This document shows positions 46,221 through 59,385 of a DNA stretch of 64,000 nt, piece by piece. A program made the translations under genes and the position numbers. Origin of the DNA: Pohlia nutans (Eukaryota; Streptophyta; Bryopsida; Bryales; Mniaceae); contig CM040093.1 of NCBI GenBank assembly GCA_022496805.1, positions 5,148,501 to 5,212,500 of the forward strand. Direction: 5' to 3'. The notes below the pieces were generated by a model that saw only the letters and a program-made list of their open reading frames with translations, was not told the DNA's origin and did no database searches. The stretch's first letter is position 1; every line of letters starts with the position of its first letter.

Positions 46221-47026
46221 ATATAACACATACTGGTAGTGGCGCACCTACACACGCTCCCACAACGATTCTACTACTGGAATTGTCATATTGGGCATCG
46301 GCACAAGTCTAGGTACCTAGGCATATTTTTAAATGTAATTAGTAGAAAATTACACTATTCACACTTTTATGCTTCAATGACAATAGGGCGTTCACTTTAC
46401 TTTGGAATCAACACTAAACAAACAAAAGAGTAGTCATAGAGTTCAACCATTACCACTAGACAAGATTACCTTCAATTCAATTAAGGCAACCATACCTAAT
46501 TGCAACCTTGTTGCAAAACCAACCACTACATGATGTTCTAGTACACCTTTTGAACACAAGAGCATAGGATAAATTTTGGGTATATACCTATAATCAACAC
46601 TTTGAAAATTCATAATTTATTCACACAATGTCCAAAAAAAAAACATGAAATCCTCTGTCAGTGACCAATAACTAAGATATTTAACAATAAGAACCATGCT
46701 CAGATGCTTAGGTGTGCTTACCTACAAGGGATTTCAGCATCACACGTATCACATATCAGTTGGTCTGTCGACTTGTCATTTGTGTATGACAAAAAATCTT
46801 GTACCGCAAACTAAGTAAACGAAATTTCAAAAAGTCCTACAATTGAAAAATTTACAGAAAATGGAGTTTGAAGTCTAAACTACACGAAAAGAATAGCGTA
46901 GGACCCTATATCCAAATTTCGTCACCTTCGTGGAGAAAAACAAAAAGCAGAAAAAAAGTAACCTGGAAACCACGTTTGGAGGCTTGATCATGTACCACAT
47001 CTGTAGATTTGAGGGATAGTTTGCCA
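46221..47026. other. intergenic stretch downstream of the minus-strand small gene
   Basis: No gene or bounded repeat seen. The part next to 47027 is presumably the 3' UTR of the small gene. Confidence 0.4.
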
Positions 47027-47857
47027 CTAAAGAACTCTGTCCTGGTTTCGTAGCAGAGCAGCTCTGTCGACCTGCATCTCAGCCGCAGCAGCAGCAGAAG
47101 CACCCGACGATGAAGAAGCACGATCCGCTCTGTCGGGATTGCTGTCCGAAGATGGAGAGCCCTGTTGTTGCGGAATTTCTTTCTTCAGAGTAGTTGGCAT
47201 TCCCGAAAGCTCCTGAACAAATCATGAACGAGCTGAAATTGCTATGAAGGGCACGGGGAAAGGTAGATGGCGTGGGCCTTTGAAGAGCCACGCTTGGAGA
47301 TGCTCTTACAAAGACAAGACGATTACAATTGCAACGAAAGGATTGTCTCATCACGAGAGAGTTCCAATTTGAATCTCGAAATGGAGGCGTAAGTTCTTTG
47401 ATCGAGGGAAAAACAAACCTTAAGCAGATGAAGGCGGAGCTTGCTTGGCGACACGCCCTCACCGATGCACACCATTGCGAACTGCGAATAGTGCATCAAT
47501 GCGTCTGCCGCTGCCTGCTTCCTTTCTTCCACCTGCTCACACACACAAAACCCTAAAATACCGTGCCAAAAACCAATAAACGAAAAAAAAACGAGACTCT
47601 GTGCAACATTCTACATTCAACAGAATCATCACCGAGCAATTGACCAAAACATATGTATTGCAGCGCCAGTCTTACAAGTAATTGTAGCTACAAATTGTAG
47701 CTTACAGAAATTGAAAAATCACGGATGCTAACTGTTAACAATTGTCCACAAGTTTGCGACAGAGACATCAAGGCACGAATTCTTAAGACTAAGAATTCGC
47801 TGAAACCCTAAAACAGAGCAAAAACAAGGCGGTCGATCAAACCTCGTACTCCTCCAT
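47027..47857 (-). CDS. small conserved-looking protein of unknown function, 104 aa, three exons
   Basis: Reading the minus strand: exon 1 47857-47843 (MEEYE), exon 2 47532-47419, exon 3 47212-47027. All introns are GT..AG with phase 0. The protein reads VEERKQAAADALMHYSQFAM, then CIGEGVSPSKLRLHLLK, joined to ELSGMPTTLKKEIPQQ and a Ser/Ala-rich tail ending LLRNQDRVL. Codon phase continuity across both junctions and the tidy start support a real gene. I recall similar short plant proteins but cannot name the family or a function. There is no membrane segment or signal peptide. Confidence 0.6.
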
Positions 47858-48474
47858 GATGTAAAATTTGTGCTGAATTGTGAGTAATCCAAACCCTTGG
47901 TTGGCAATGATTGTTGGCGCGCTCCGACTTCAGGAAGAAACAATCGATGCTCACTCTCTCTTCAACCCTAATTCTTCTGTTTCTACAACGGAAATTGATT
48001 TGGTTCTTCCGAAACTGGAATCATAATTCCTGCAAACATCGTGTTGCTAAACATTGTGTTGCTATGAAAAGGCTTTTACTGATTCAATCTCAACTGAAGT
48101 AATTTTTCTCTCAAGTCTGATACAGACAACCTACTGTCGAAATAAAAATTCCACGTCAGATTTTTTGGTCGGTCCACGTCATCCTAAACCAATCGCAAGA
48201 TGACATGTGGCACTTATTAATTAGTTTGTGTTAGAATTGACCACACCATAGGGTAAGGGCCCCCTTCCACGTAAAATCATTTTGGAACAGAGAAGAATGC
48301 TATATCCATTGGTAAAGGATTTGTGAAAAGTTACAAATTTTTTTAATGATATGGAGGTTTTTATAGTAATGACTAAGAGCCAAGACGATTGGTCACGGTT
48401 TTTGGTCAAAAGTTATGACTAAGAGAAATTCAAGTGCGTTCTCTAAGCACATAATGTATAGGGTAAGGTGGGTC

Positions 48475-48574
48475 CATGAGGGCCTTGCAGAAATAAAGAG
48501 CTCTGTCACAAAGGTAGAGGGAGAAGCTCCACGTTCAATCAGACAAAGTTCTTTATTTCCACAAGGCCCTCATG
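48475..48574. mobile_element. 100-bp MITE
   Basis: CATGAGGGCCTTGCAGAAAT and the next bases face the complement ending at 48574 (ccacaaggccctcatg). About 25-bp inverted ends, no coding capacity. Superfamily not resolved. Confidence 0.7.
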
Positions 48575-49249
48575 ACATGACGTAAATCCCTATCTTAAGT
48601 TTTCTTTTCAAAAACTGGCAAGAGGGCATCTCACATATAAGACCCTTGCCCGTTTGAAATGAAGTAGATTACAAATAGAAAATCTCATGCCATGTAGTTG
48701 TGTATTCTTGTTCTATGTAATTGTATAAAAATTCAAAGTTTTCATCTATGTCTATTTGCCAACCTCTAGCCTATTACTCGTAATTTAAGTAGGGTTGAAA
48801 TTGGGTGTCCATACTTCACCACATTCCGATGACTACTAACGCAACACATGAAGTCATTCAAGAAGACCTATTGAGCCAGGTCTTTCCTCTCTGACTCGAC
48901 TCTTGGTGTCCAAAAGAAATTGATCATCGTTGTTGCTCATACAAACTCACACTAAACTTAATCGGTATGCCCGTGTGATTCCCTTGAATCTCTTGATGCA
49001 CAATTCACTTGAATGCATGCAAGGATGCTTTTCAAGTGCATTCAAAAGACAATGAAAGAATTTATTCGACAATAAAAGTGACTTCAAGTAATTTGTTGAA
49101 GGAACCACTATTCACCAAGTGCTCAAGTCTTGGTTTAGGGTTTAGCAATTTGAAAAGGCAAATTGGTTTAAGAGCCCCGAACGCGATTTTTCAAGCTAGA
49201 GAAAGACATGGTTTGAACTTGGAGTAGTCGCAGTTAGAGATGCTCTTGC

Positions 49250-49925
49250 ATCTTCACAATCTCTTCCTTAAAATTGGCTCCATTTTGTAGCGCCATATTG
49301 CAACATTCGCTAATTCGCTAGGTTGTGAAGAAATTCTGAAATGATATGCATTAATTCCCGCTTTGCAAAATTTGACATATATCTAGTTGCCATCATGGAA
49401 GTTTTTATGCAAATTTCCAAGCAAATTGGCTCAATGTTGTGGCAGCATGTGCAAAATGTAGAGCAATATTCACTTCATTTTGGTCGTGAAGAAAATCTAC
49501 GAGGGTTTGAAATATGCACATCTTCACTATGTATTTGTGAAATGCAGTTTTACAAATTTAACATGTCTAATTGTCATGGAAGACCTTGTGGAAGTTTTTG
49601 TAGAATCCCTCGTTTCTTCAAGCAAATAGGCTCCATATTGTAGTCCCATAATACAACATTTACCTCATTTAGGTCTTGAAGAAATTCCACAAGGATTTGA
49701 ATATGTGCATTCCTGCCTGGTATTTGCAATTTTGTCTTGCAAATTTAACATGTCTAGTTTTTTTGTACAATGTCTTGTGTAATATCTCTAAGAAAATTAG
49801 CTCCAAAATTGCGGTGCCATAGTGCAAAGTTTGTGTTGTTTAGGTCGCGAAGCCAATCTATAAGGATTTGAATTATGTGCTTTCCCGCCCTAGTTGCAAA
49901 TTCAATGTGTCTAGTTTTTATGGAA
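49250..49925. repeat. degenerate tandem array, about four units of 160-190 bp
   Basis: Anchors such as 'gttgccatcatggaag' recur near 49388, 49566, 49752 and 49910 in diverged form. Each unit also contains 'ttggctccat'-type and 'gaagaaattc'-type blocks. The units are too diverged to be recent. It ends immediately upstream of the first exon-like block of the next gene. Confidence 0.6.
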
Positions 49926-49962
49926 GATTATGAAGGATAAGAATTGATACGCATAAAAGATA

Positions 49963-52900
49963 ATGACACGCAATGTAGGCAACAAATGGCCATTAGCACC
50001 CGTTGGCCTCAATCGGCAGAGGCACCATGGCCACAAACGAAAAGGAAAGCCCGTGGAAGTGTGGAAGATGGACTTGGAGCAAGAAGAAAAGCGCACTCTG
50101 AACTTGAATGCCATTGAGCAGATTGCTGATGGTGTTGAGCAAATGATGTTCTCGTAGAATTTGGACACATTCTCCAAGGGCCAGGAGCGTGCAAAGATTC
50201 TCAACACCTCAAAATTGGATATGATTTCTTCAGAGGACCAGAGCACAAACGTGAAAGAGAAAGCTTGTACCATTTGCCATAAATTCACAACTCAACAAGA
50301 AGTAACCACAAAGGCAACAAGACCTGCATGTATGGCGCAACACAACAATATAGACCCTTCTTGCACAAAAATACCTGCAGTCCAGTATTCGGGGAGTTTT
50401 TTGAACTCCACTGGTAATTATCCTTCATTTTCCATATGCAACTAGTTCCAACAGTCTACATATTCTTTTTCCTTCAATAGTGCCAAAAACCTTTGATTCC
50501 TTTTTTCTTTAAAGAAAAAACTATAGATTGAAAAGGTAATAGTCTGTTTGTCGTGTGTATGCTTTCTAAGCCTTTAAGTATTTCTTTTTTTATTGCCATC
50601 TACAATGGATAACAATAGAAAAGGGTGAGCTTTTACAACTACTATAGAATGTTATGATTTTCAAGTCTTTACTTTAGTTATTACCTTTATTTTATTATTA
50701 TTAAAAAAATTCTTGAAATTATTATCTTGTAGTTTCAAGATTCAACTAGTTTTTTTTTTTTTTCATTTTCATCAATTTATAATATAAATTGTTGATTTTC
50801 TGCGATCATTGTTGCAGTCTGTGGATTTCCAGGAGTATTCGACCACAACCAGAATTTTTATCCTTGGAACAACAGAGTATTTACTGTTCCAGGAGTTCCA
50901 CGTATGGTAATTCATCATGATCGGATGACAGGGGGTGGCACTGTATTAGAAATACAAAAAGATCCAACAGCTAGCACAATCCAAATATCAACGAGTGAGA
51001 AGAAGGTTGGGACAGAAGGCATTTGTTTTGAGCATCTAGGGCAGACTGTGGCTTTAAATTCTAGTCAGGCTCGGCGGGGATCGTTGTGGGGGCCAGCTCC
51101 TTCCCTTGTAGATGAAGAGACTCTTCCTTCGACACCTCCATCTCAAAGGGATTGCTACCCTGTCCAAGAAGATTCTTGTCCATTTCTCCTTCCTGGTTTT
51201 TCAACTGGGGAGCGCCACTTACATGTTACCCCTCGGAAAGCGACTTGTCAGACTAATGCTACAACCCCAACTCATTGTTGTCCTAAAATGGGATTGTTGA
51301 ACAAGTCTACTACTTGCAAAGAATTCCATCATTGCAAGAATCAAAGTGGCGGAGCAATTCTTGACTGTTGCAGGAGTCTCACATTGTGACTATCGCTCTC
51401 CTCATATTAATACCCCGAGAATCAATGCAGCAGCGATGCAACTTGAAGTAGGTGCGTCATCTCTTCAAGTATGGTCTACTACAAAAAGTTTGTGCATCTC
51501 ATTGCTCTCACATAAAAGTCTTGAAAGTAACACCTTGGACCATCTGCTAACTTAAAGAAGAATCAGATATTTATGATGTTCCAATTCTTTTATACGTCAT
51601 AAATTCATGTACTTTGATGAAAGAAGCTCTTGACATCAATAACTTCAATAGATCCTTGATAGTAGATCCTATATTGACACTTCTAAGCAAACAAAAGTAG
51701 TAGGATGTTGTTACGCACCATTCTTAACCATATTAGAGCTATTATTTTATTCATATTAGTATGAACCAAAATATTTCTTCTCTTAAATTCATCCCTTCCT
51801 TTTTACTATAAAAGAATCAACAACCCCGCACTTGAAAAATAACTTTATTGATTGAATTGAAATCATATCCCGTTCATTTGCATGTTATCAGATGAAGATG
51901 AAGATGGGTGTATTCATACGTGTACTCATAGAACATTTCATAAAAATATTATGAAATTTTACAGAGTAGTGTTGCAAAATAGGATTGCAATCACTGAAAT
52001 GGATATAGGTACTCTGGTGAAGGTGGACATCCGGTGACGGTGCCAATATTGCAGAATAATAGCTCTGAAGATCTTGTAAACAAATTTGAGTCGCTCATCC
52101 ACATGACTACCTCGGGTGGTCCTCCATCCTTCCAAGTATGTTCTTTACTCGTTGTTGTATCCTTGTACTAGAAGTCTGTGAAGTTGAATGTTTAGATTCA
52201 GAGGATAAGGTGCAAAAGGGGCATTTGTTGTTCTGTAGATGATCAAGGTACAAAGTTCTAGACTCCATAAGGTTGAAACCTCGCAGATGGTTGCTATCAG
52301 GGGAAGAAGCAGCTATGCTCGTACATGATTCCTCCTAAGATTTCGAGTGTGGAAGAGCTGCAATTGGCTCTAATTGAATGTGCCACTGAATATGAAATTA
52401 AGGTGCGTTACTACATTAAGTGGGACCAATAATTACGGGAATAATTAATCTGGAGGTCAAAAGACTTCAAATAATGCAAGTTGTTTGGACACCCTTGCAC
52501 ATAAGTCATGATACTATAGTGCAGATTTTTAGACACTAGATGCGAGGATGAAGATGCACGAGTTGAGAGCGCAAAAGATGCACGAGTTGAAAACGCAAAA
52601 GAGGCTGACTACAAGTTCGGAATTTGATCCGCCTACAAATTCTCAAGAAAACCAAAACCACAATGAGGTTTATACAATTTTTGTCAAACTTTAATTTGTG
52701 TGTTCTATAAATGTTTATTCTTTGATGATCGGCAAAGTTAGTCATTCTACCAAGTTTTGGATCAATTTGAAATTTATTTCCCTACAATCATTTGTAAAAA
52801 ATCCATCTCTCAATTATCTTGGAAAACTAGCTGCATTGGAGTTAGTAAAGTTTATAGTAAAAAGTGTGTAATAATTGACAAGATTTAACGTAGCTAGGTT

Positions 52901-55790
52901 TTGTGAGGGTTTGCTTCCTGCTAGTGGATTTAGTATTATCTTACTTACCTAAATAGTAGTGCAATCCAGATGTCGACGAGCAATGTTGCCAAGAGATTAG
53001 AGCCTAAAATTGCCCAGCAACAAGTGAAGAAACACGTGATGAAACTCGAAGAAATGAAAGAGAACATAAAAAGACCGATGGACCTCCAACCATGGAAGAA
53101 AAAAGAGAGGTATGATGTCCATTTTTTAAAATGTATGATACATGTTTCCACATATATTATTTTGGTCAATAACAACACGTTAATCGTTGTAGGATGTCAT
53201 CTTGAGCAGATCTAGTATGGAATTGAAAAATTCGGAGAGTGGTGTCCGAGCTTTTTCAAGGTAATATGCTCTATATGGTTATTGATTCGAAGACAATTGT
53301 TGTTGATGGTCGGTGTAACATTACACAAGAGCATCACTCAATCCCGAAATGTTCTTGCAGGCTATTTGACAGGCAAAGGAGGAGCTTAGATGATGCATTG
53401 CATCGTGTTGACCGCCTCCAGAGGTGCGTCAAAACCAATACTGAGATTAATAACATAGATAATTCATATAAACAAAAATTTCCTGTACATTTACTATAGA
53501 TTGGCATTGCCAATGGTGTAAGATGGTTTTCAATGAACCTAGATTTGAATTAACCAAAACCAAAACATGTGATCTGACCCCCAAAATATAAGGAAACCAG
53601 AGTCTATGTTGTCTTTGAGTATAACCAAAATCAAATCAAATAGTGCACCCAACACCCTCCACCTTCAATTTTAGACATGAGCTTGCAAGCTAGTCCAAGT
53701 TGTCACAACCACCTAGTCAAACTAGTCACCGCCACCTAATCAAACTAGTCATCTAATTATATCTCAAGTTTGCCACATGCTTTGCCATTATCTCAAATTG
53801 GATGTGGGCTAGCGCCTCCAAGCCTTGGCTCTCTGTGAACTCACTTTAAACTGAGTTTAACTACCTTTGTGACGGCAAAACTAGTTTACCCTCTTTTCTA
53901 TTTTGAATTATTTGGAAACCATGCCAGTTTGTTTGGCTGGCTTAGATACCGGTCAGACTCACCTTACCTAACATGTGTTCTCTTTTGTTTTTGGTTAACT
54001 CTATTGTTTCATAAACTTTAAGATGTCATAAAAAGAATTTATTCTATGATTCATAGGGAGGTCTCTCTATTGTCAAAGACTTCTATGAATCATAGCTCAG
54101 AGACCTCTATATAATCATTGTGACCATAGAGAGATAGATATTTCTGTGAATCATAAAGAAGATTCTCTATGTATTATTGCCTATGTACATTCAAGTCTAA
54201 TTTTTAGTGAAAACCATCTTTATTGAATTTAGAGTTCTTATGTATGATGTTGGATTTAGTAGAGAGGTAGCGATGAAGGATCAAGAAGTGGTGGACTGGC
54301 AACTGAAAGAAAAGGAAACAAAGGCACAATTGCAGGGGTTGGAAGATAAGATGAAAAAAACTCTAGTATTGTATCCTTCACCACGATTGCAACTATCACC
54401 ACGATTGAAGCCAAGAAAGCTTCTCATGGAGCTTCCAACTCTTCGGGAGTCCTTGCGATTTTCCATGAAAGCGGTAATATGTGGTAGTCAACATGCTGAA
54501 GTGTCTTTTTGGGAGTTTGAATTCTATGTTTTGTAATCTCAAAGTACTTTTTATTAGTGAATGTTATGATGGAAAGTTGTATTGGTGAACAATTAATTAA
54601 AGCTAGGACATTTGTTAGCAAGTAAACACCACTTTTATCAATTATTCTATAGAATTTCAACGCCCTTGTGGAATTAGGAGGATTTTGATCATTTTGTTAG
54701 GATTGAAAAATAATTTCTAAAGGTCACTAGTATTATTATTTGTGAAAAGTTATTTAAACTTTTCATTTTTCTTTAGAAGCTATTGGTGTGATGGTCTCAA
54801 ACCGACTTCAAAGTTTTGGATATTTTCTAAATCACTACTTACAATTCCCATTGGTTACACAAATCTCACCAACTTTTACGCCCTCTATTGTTCAAAGTCA
54901 TCATTAGTGCTAATAACTTTGACAATTTTTCTTATAGGAAGAAAAAAAGCAAATCTCTTGTTCGCCGATGGCAGAGACAACGCAAGATCTTTCAGACAAC
55001 AAGTCCGTGAGTGAAATGAGTGTACGCTACTTGTTGTAACCATTCAATTTTGGCAAACCTTGTTGATGTTTTTTTGCTTGTTCATTTCATACATTAGACT
55101 TGGGCATATCAATTTCATGTTGCTAAGGCATTTACAAATAAGATAGTTTCACATACTTGCTACCCTTACTTAAAATGGTTGCTATAGATATCAACCTAAA
55201 ATGTAAATGGTATGAAAAAAGAGATTCTAGATTATATACTTATAATCAAAATTTTACAAATTTATTGTTTATTTATATAGTATCTAAAATAATCGGAATA
55301 GATGCAATAAAATTATTTTTGAATTGGCAACATGATTTGACAAAAATGAAGGTACTTCAATAATAGGAACCGCGCTCATATATTTATTCGAAAGATTACA
55401 GATCAATGTGTATACTTTATAGAGAATGGCGGACTTTTTCAACAATCATAAAGAATAACATTTGGTTTATCTCCATGGCAGAATCGGGATTCTTTTGTCA
55501 ATAGCAGGCTGGAACTCTTGGAGGAACGGGCATCTGAAATGGATGGTTTAAAGGCCACTATATCCAAGCTTGCATCAAATATGGCAGAGCTATCAATGGC
55601 TTTCAAAGACCATGTGCAATTTGTAAATCATCGATTGTCGGCAATTCATAACTTTGTGTCAAATAATAAGAAACTATCACCTAGGCTTTGCACATCACCG
55701 AGACCTCTGGTGGCATCGTTGGAGACCGTAGAAGCAGAGAGAGAGATCATTGGGAGCCCAAGGAGTTCAACACCATCTTGGCAAAGATAA
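49963..55790 (+). CDS. candidate multi-exon gene for an unrecognised coiled-coil protein
   Basis: Several exon-like blocks in one direction, with acceptor and donor dinucleotides, suggest one gene. Approximate blocks: 49963-50413, 50818-51389, 51373-51451, 52010-52133, 52331-52400, 52546-52667, 52970-53110, 53362-53424, 54253-54473, 54938-55016 and a firm last block 55482-55790. The 50413/50818 junction joins in phase to VCGFPGVFDHNQNFYPWNNR. The last block reads LELLEERASEMDGLKATIS and SNMAELSMAFKDHVQFVNHR, heptad-like, and ends in a Ser/Pro-rich tail before TAA. Middle blocks are Glu/Lys-rich (MKLEEMKENIKR, KDQEVVDWQLKEKETKAQL). An in-frame TAG at 50155-50157 splits the first block, so the start may be at or after 50161 or the gene may be decaying. 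I do not recognise the family. Confidence 0.35.
53545..54008. mobile_element. group W-type element, ~464 bp
   Basis: The left end GAATTAACCAAAACCAAAAC faces the right end GTTTTTGGTTAACTCTATTG. Its first ~130 bp match 7382-7510. It sits between two exon-like blocks of the coiled-coil candidate. Confidence 0.5.
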
Positions 55791-56041
55791 CTATAATGAA
55801 ATATTAAAACCTGCTAATGAATGATCTAATTAAAGGTATGTTAGTTATATGTGTTTCAATGTACATTACAATACGTTTTCAATCTTTAATGTATGCAACT
55901 GTACTGCAAAAGGTGTATGGTATATCAAAATTAGCACATAATATGCACATCAACCATAGGACTTGATCTTAACACCTAAAAGCTCTCAATATCCGACATT
56001 CATTGAACATTAGACTACAGCATGTATGTGTCCTATATACA

Positions 56042-56062
56042 TTAACCCTTAAAGGACAAAGG
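56042..56062. repeat. one-ended piggyBac-type terminus
   Basis: TTAA followed by CCCTTAAAGGACAAAGG, as in the 7947 element's end. No matching right terminus found; 'cctttaggggttca' at 57641 is a possible but distant partner. Confidence 0.4.
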
Positions 56063-56689
56063 TTTTGCTATGAACTAAATGTGTTATATAAAATGTGTCT
56101 TACATGATTTTTTTTGAAGTTTTATAGAATATGAAAGTTTTGATGCACAACTTGTACATCCTATCTATATAGTTGAATGCCATTGAGATAATTTAGATTT
56201 TTTATAAATAAATTTCAAAAGAAAAGCTTTGAATATTCATAAAAAATATAAATTAATTATATTTTTTTGAGTTTAATTATGATTGGCTAAAAGTATAATG
56301 TTCATAACATGGTAATACCGTAGTTTCCTAGCAGCTTGGTCAAAAAATAATTAAATAAAAGGGTGCCTAAATTTATAGGAAATTACTGACCTAGTTTGTC
56401 CAAAAAGAATAAAAATTATTAAAAGGCCAACAATTTAAATATTAAATTTTTATATGTTATTGCCAAATTTCAATATATTATTTTCCATGTTGCTTAATTT
56501 TTTTTGCACTTTAATTGATTATTAGGTGGAAAGGTACCCAAGCTGCTAGGAAGCTACCATAGCTTGCCAAGATTTATGATCTTTTATTTTGTAAAAAATC
56601 CAATTTAAATAATTGTAGGCAAGAACTAAATAAAATGAACACTTTAAATGATATGAAGCCTAATGAATATTTAAGCATCTCATCATAAT

Positions 56690-56884
56690 GAAATTTATAC
56701 TACCGTACGTGGAAGGCAGGGTCGGCACTTTCATGTCAAATAATTAATAAAAGCTGCAACAGTGGAGGTCGGCACTTTCAAAAGTAATTATTAAGAAATC
56801 GGCTGTTAATAGCTAACATTAATTTTTTTCCGGCGGCTAAATGTTTTATTTTATTTTTTGTCTACAATTTTTGTTGAGTGTTCT

Positions 56885-56934
<50 letters not shown>

Positions 56935-57067
56935 CGGATTTTTTTTTTGGTTTTTTTTTTTTTTGTTGATTTCGACAAAATACTTAATAAAATTATTTAT
57001 TTTTTCAGCATTTTTTTGGGGAATTATTTTCTGCCGACCCTGCCTTCCACGTATGGTAGTAGAAATT
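56690..57067. mobile_element. MITE with ~35-bp inverted ends and an internal poly-T tract
   Basis: CTACCGTACGTGGAAGGCAG (56698 on) faces the complement ending near 57060. The interior includes a ~49-base T run (56886-56934) and further T-rich runs. Frames over the T run (poly-Phe) are artefacts. Confidence 0.7.
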
Positions 57068-57713
57068 TGGTCTTTTGCAACCGGTCAAAACAACTCTTGC
57101 CATCCAAAAACAAGTTGTTTTGGACAACTAGTTCCGAACGCCATCAAAAAAAAACTTGTTTTATTTTTTGCAAAAATAATAATTTTTGGACAAGTCATTT
57201 TGAACGAGAGTAGTTGTAAAAGACCAAATTTCTACAAGAGTTAAGAAATAATTATTAATTTTTTATTTTTAATGAATTTTAAAAATTTATAGCTTATAAA
57301 TTAAATATCTAATTATTAATGATGAATTTGTGAAATCCATTTTGATAGTATTAAATAAGAATTCATAATCTATAATCAGCCTCTATATGTCTTTGCAAAA
57401 TTGATTACCATGTATGGTTTCAAACAATTACAAGTTAATTTGACAATTTAGACACATTCACCACCAGCTTTCTTTATTGTTTATAAAATTAATTAATTTT
57501 TTTTTCACTGATCCAAACACATATTTTTATAGCCAACTTGATTCTAAAGAGGTTAGGCTTTTGAAACACTCAATTCAAGTACTTTTAGCATGTTTTGCAA
57601 CCTTTCTTATTTTTGGTGCAACCCATTTTGAGTCGTTCATCCTTTAGGGGTTCATCTTTGTCTATATATAGATTTGTAAAGAAAATCAACATTAAAACAA
57701 TCTTGTTACAATA

Positions 57714-58902
57714 CACTCCCTCCATCTTGCAAAATGACCTTGTTTTCACATAAATCCATGGATTAAGCGTTGTTTTCACTTAAATTCACGGATTAAGCTT
57801 AATTCTATGATTACATAGGGAATATGTTGACTATGATGCAAATCCATGGATTAAGTGAGTACATAGGGAATATTTTGATTGAAAAAAAGAGTATAATGAC
57901 AATAATCGGCGTTCTGCATGATCAAAATCCATAGATTAACCCCTAACCGTCGCGACGTTCATATTTTGGACGTTTTTGGGGGACATTCACCTTCAAAGAG
58001 CTGTAACTTTTGCAAAACGTGTCCAATTTTAATGAAATATTGCAAAAACTCCTCGCATGATGTATGGAATGTGTGGTAAAAATTTCAGATCAATCTGAGA
58101 TGAATTGAATTTTTGGTGATCATTTGAAAGTAGGTATCATTTTTTTGGACAGTTTTGTGAATTTTGATGGCAGCAACTTTGGGGGCTTGTATCTCCTTCA
58201 TCCCAAGTCCGTTTTCAATAAAACTTGTTGGGTTGAATTCCCCTTGAAGTCTAGTTATCATGATAAAATTTTCAGGTCAATCCATGTTGTTATGAATGTT
58301 TGGGAATCATTTTAGTGCACGGGTCTAGTTTGGACACTTTTTGCTTTTAGGTTCAAATGGGTCACTTTTCGGGCTACTTTTTGACATTGCAAGGCCATTT
58401 TAGGGCACATTAAATTTTTTTCATGAGGATTTTTTGGTACCAATGTGTTTATATGATGATTTTGAACTACTTTATAGTTCAAAGTTTTTTCATTTGAGTA
58501 AATTTGAAAACAAATTTCACCTCTAACTGTGTTGCTAGGAAAATTTCAGCATCCTTTTTTAGCACTAAAACACTATGATCTTGCAATCTATATGGCCAAA
58601 TGACCCCAAAATTGATCCACATGATCTACAACATGTATGTTACAAGATTGTACGGTTGAGATTTCTATACCTCACTTACATTTAGACCCATAACACATCA
58701 AAAGCGATGATGATTTTAAGCCCAAAAAAGCTAGGGACCCTTAGGGGTTAAGGTGTTAGATTGTTTGCAATGCCATGAAGTAGTTGTCAAGTAAGCACGA
58801 AAGTTAATTACCGGCGGTGAATGAATACAATTGGAAATCATAGTCTTATTTTGGTACAAAATTTAAAGTCGATATCATGGTCTTTTTGCGGGATGGATGG
58901 AG
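57714..58902. mobile_element. Stowaway-like MITE with a nested piggyBac-type element
   Basis: The left end CACTCCCTCCATCTTGCAAA faces, on the other strand, CTCCATCCATCCCGCAAAAA, with TA on both outer sides (57712-57713 and 58903-58904). The nested 808-bp element occupies 57940-58747, so the host is only ~380 bp. Confidence 0.7.
57940..58747. mobile_element. piggyBac-type MITE family IV, 808 bp, nested
   Basis: TTAA at 57936-57939 and 58748-58751 flank a body starting CCCCTAACCGTCGCGACG and ending GGGACCCTTAGGGG. Reverse-orientation copy of 12902-13707 with high similarity along its length. Confidence 0.88.
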
Positions 58903-59385
58903 TACTTTCAATATGACACAAGTTGGGAGTCATGTTGCAATATATTGCATGGTACATCAATATTGCAAATGCTAGAATTATTACATTAATGCAACAATAA
59001 ATATGCCTTAATTTTATGTTAGGATATTTACAATATAGGGTAATGCTTGACAAAGAAGGCATTACCCGACGTAAACCACATTAGGAAAATTAGATGAAGT
59101 TTGATGTCATCCATCACTTGCAATGAAAAAAACATAATAACTGATTTTGCGGGAATCCCGCGTAATCACCTTTGAAACCGTAATTATTGTAAATAATTGT
59201 TCTTAGAATTAATCAAGAAATTTGCCGACAATGGTTTACATATTGTATCAGTATTGAACAATGTACAACATTGCTCCAATATTGCTGCGAGAGGAGCCAG
59301 GGTACTTTCTAGAGTTGTGCGTGTATCTAATAAAAATATCTAAAAATAAATGAATCTTGATTTGGAGCTACAATACGTTGTGCAG

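Noticed and set aside
56858..57244. Poly-phenylalanine open frames
   Set aside because: Produced by a ~49-base T run inside a MITE.
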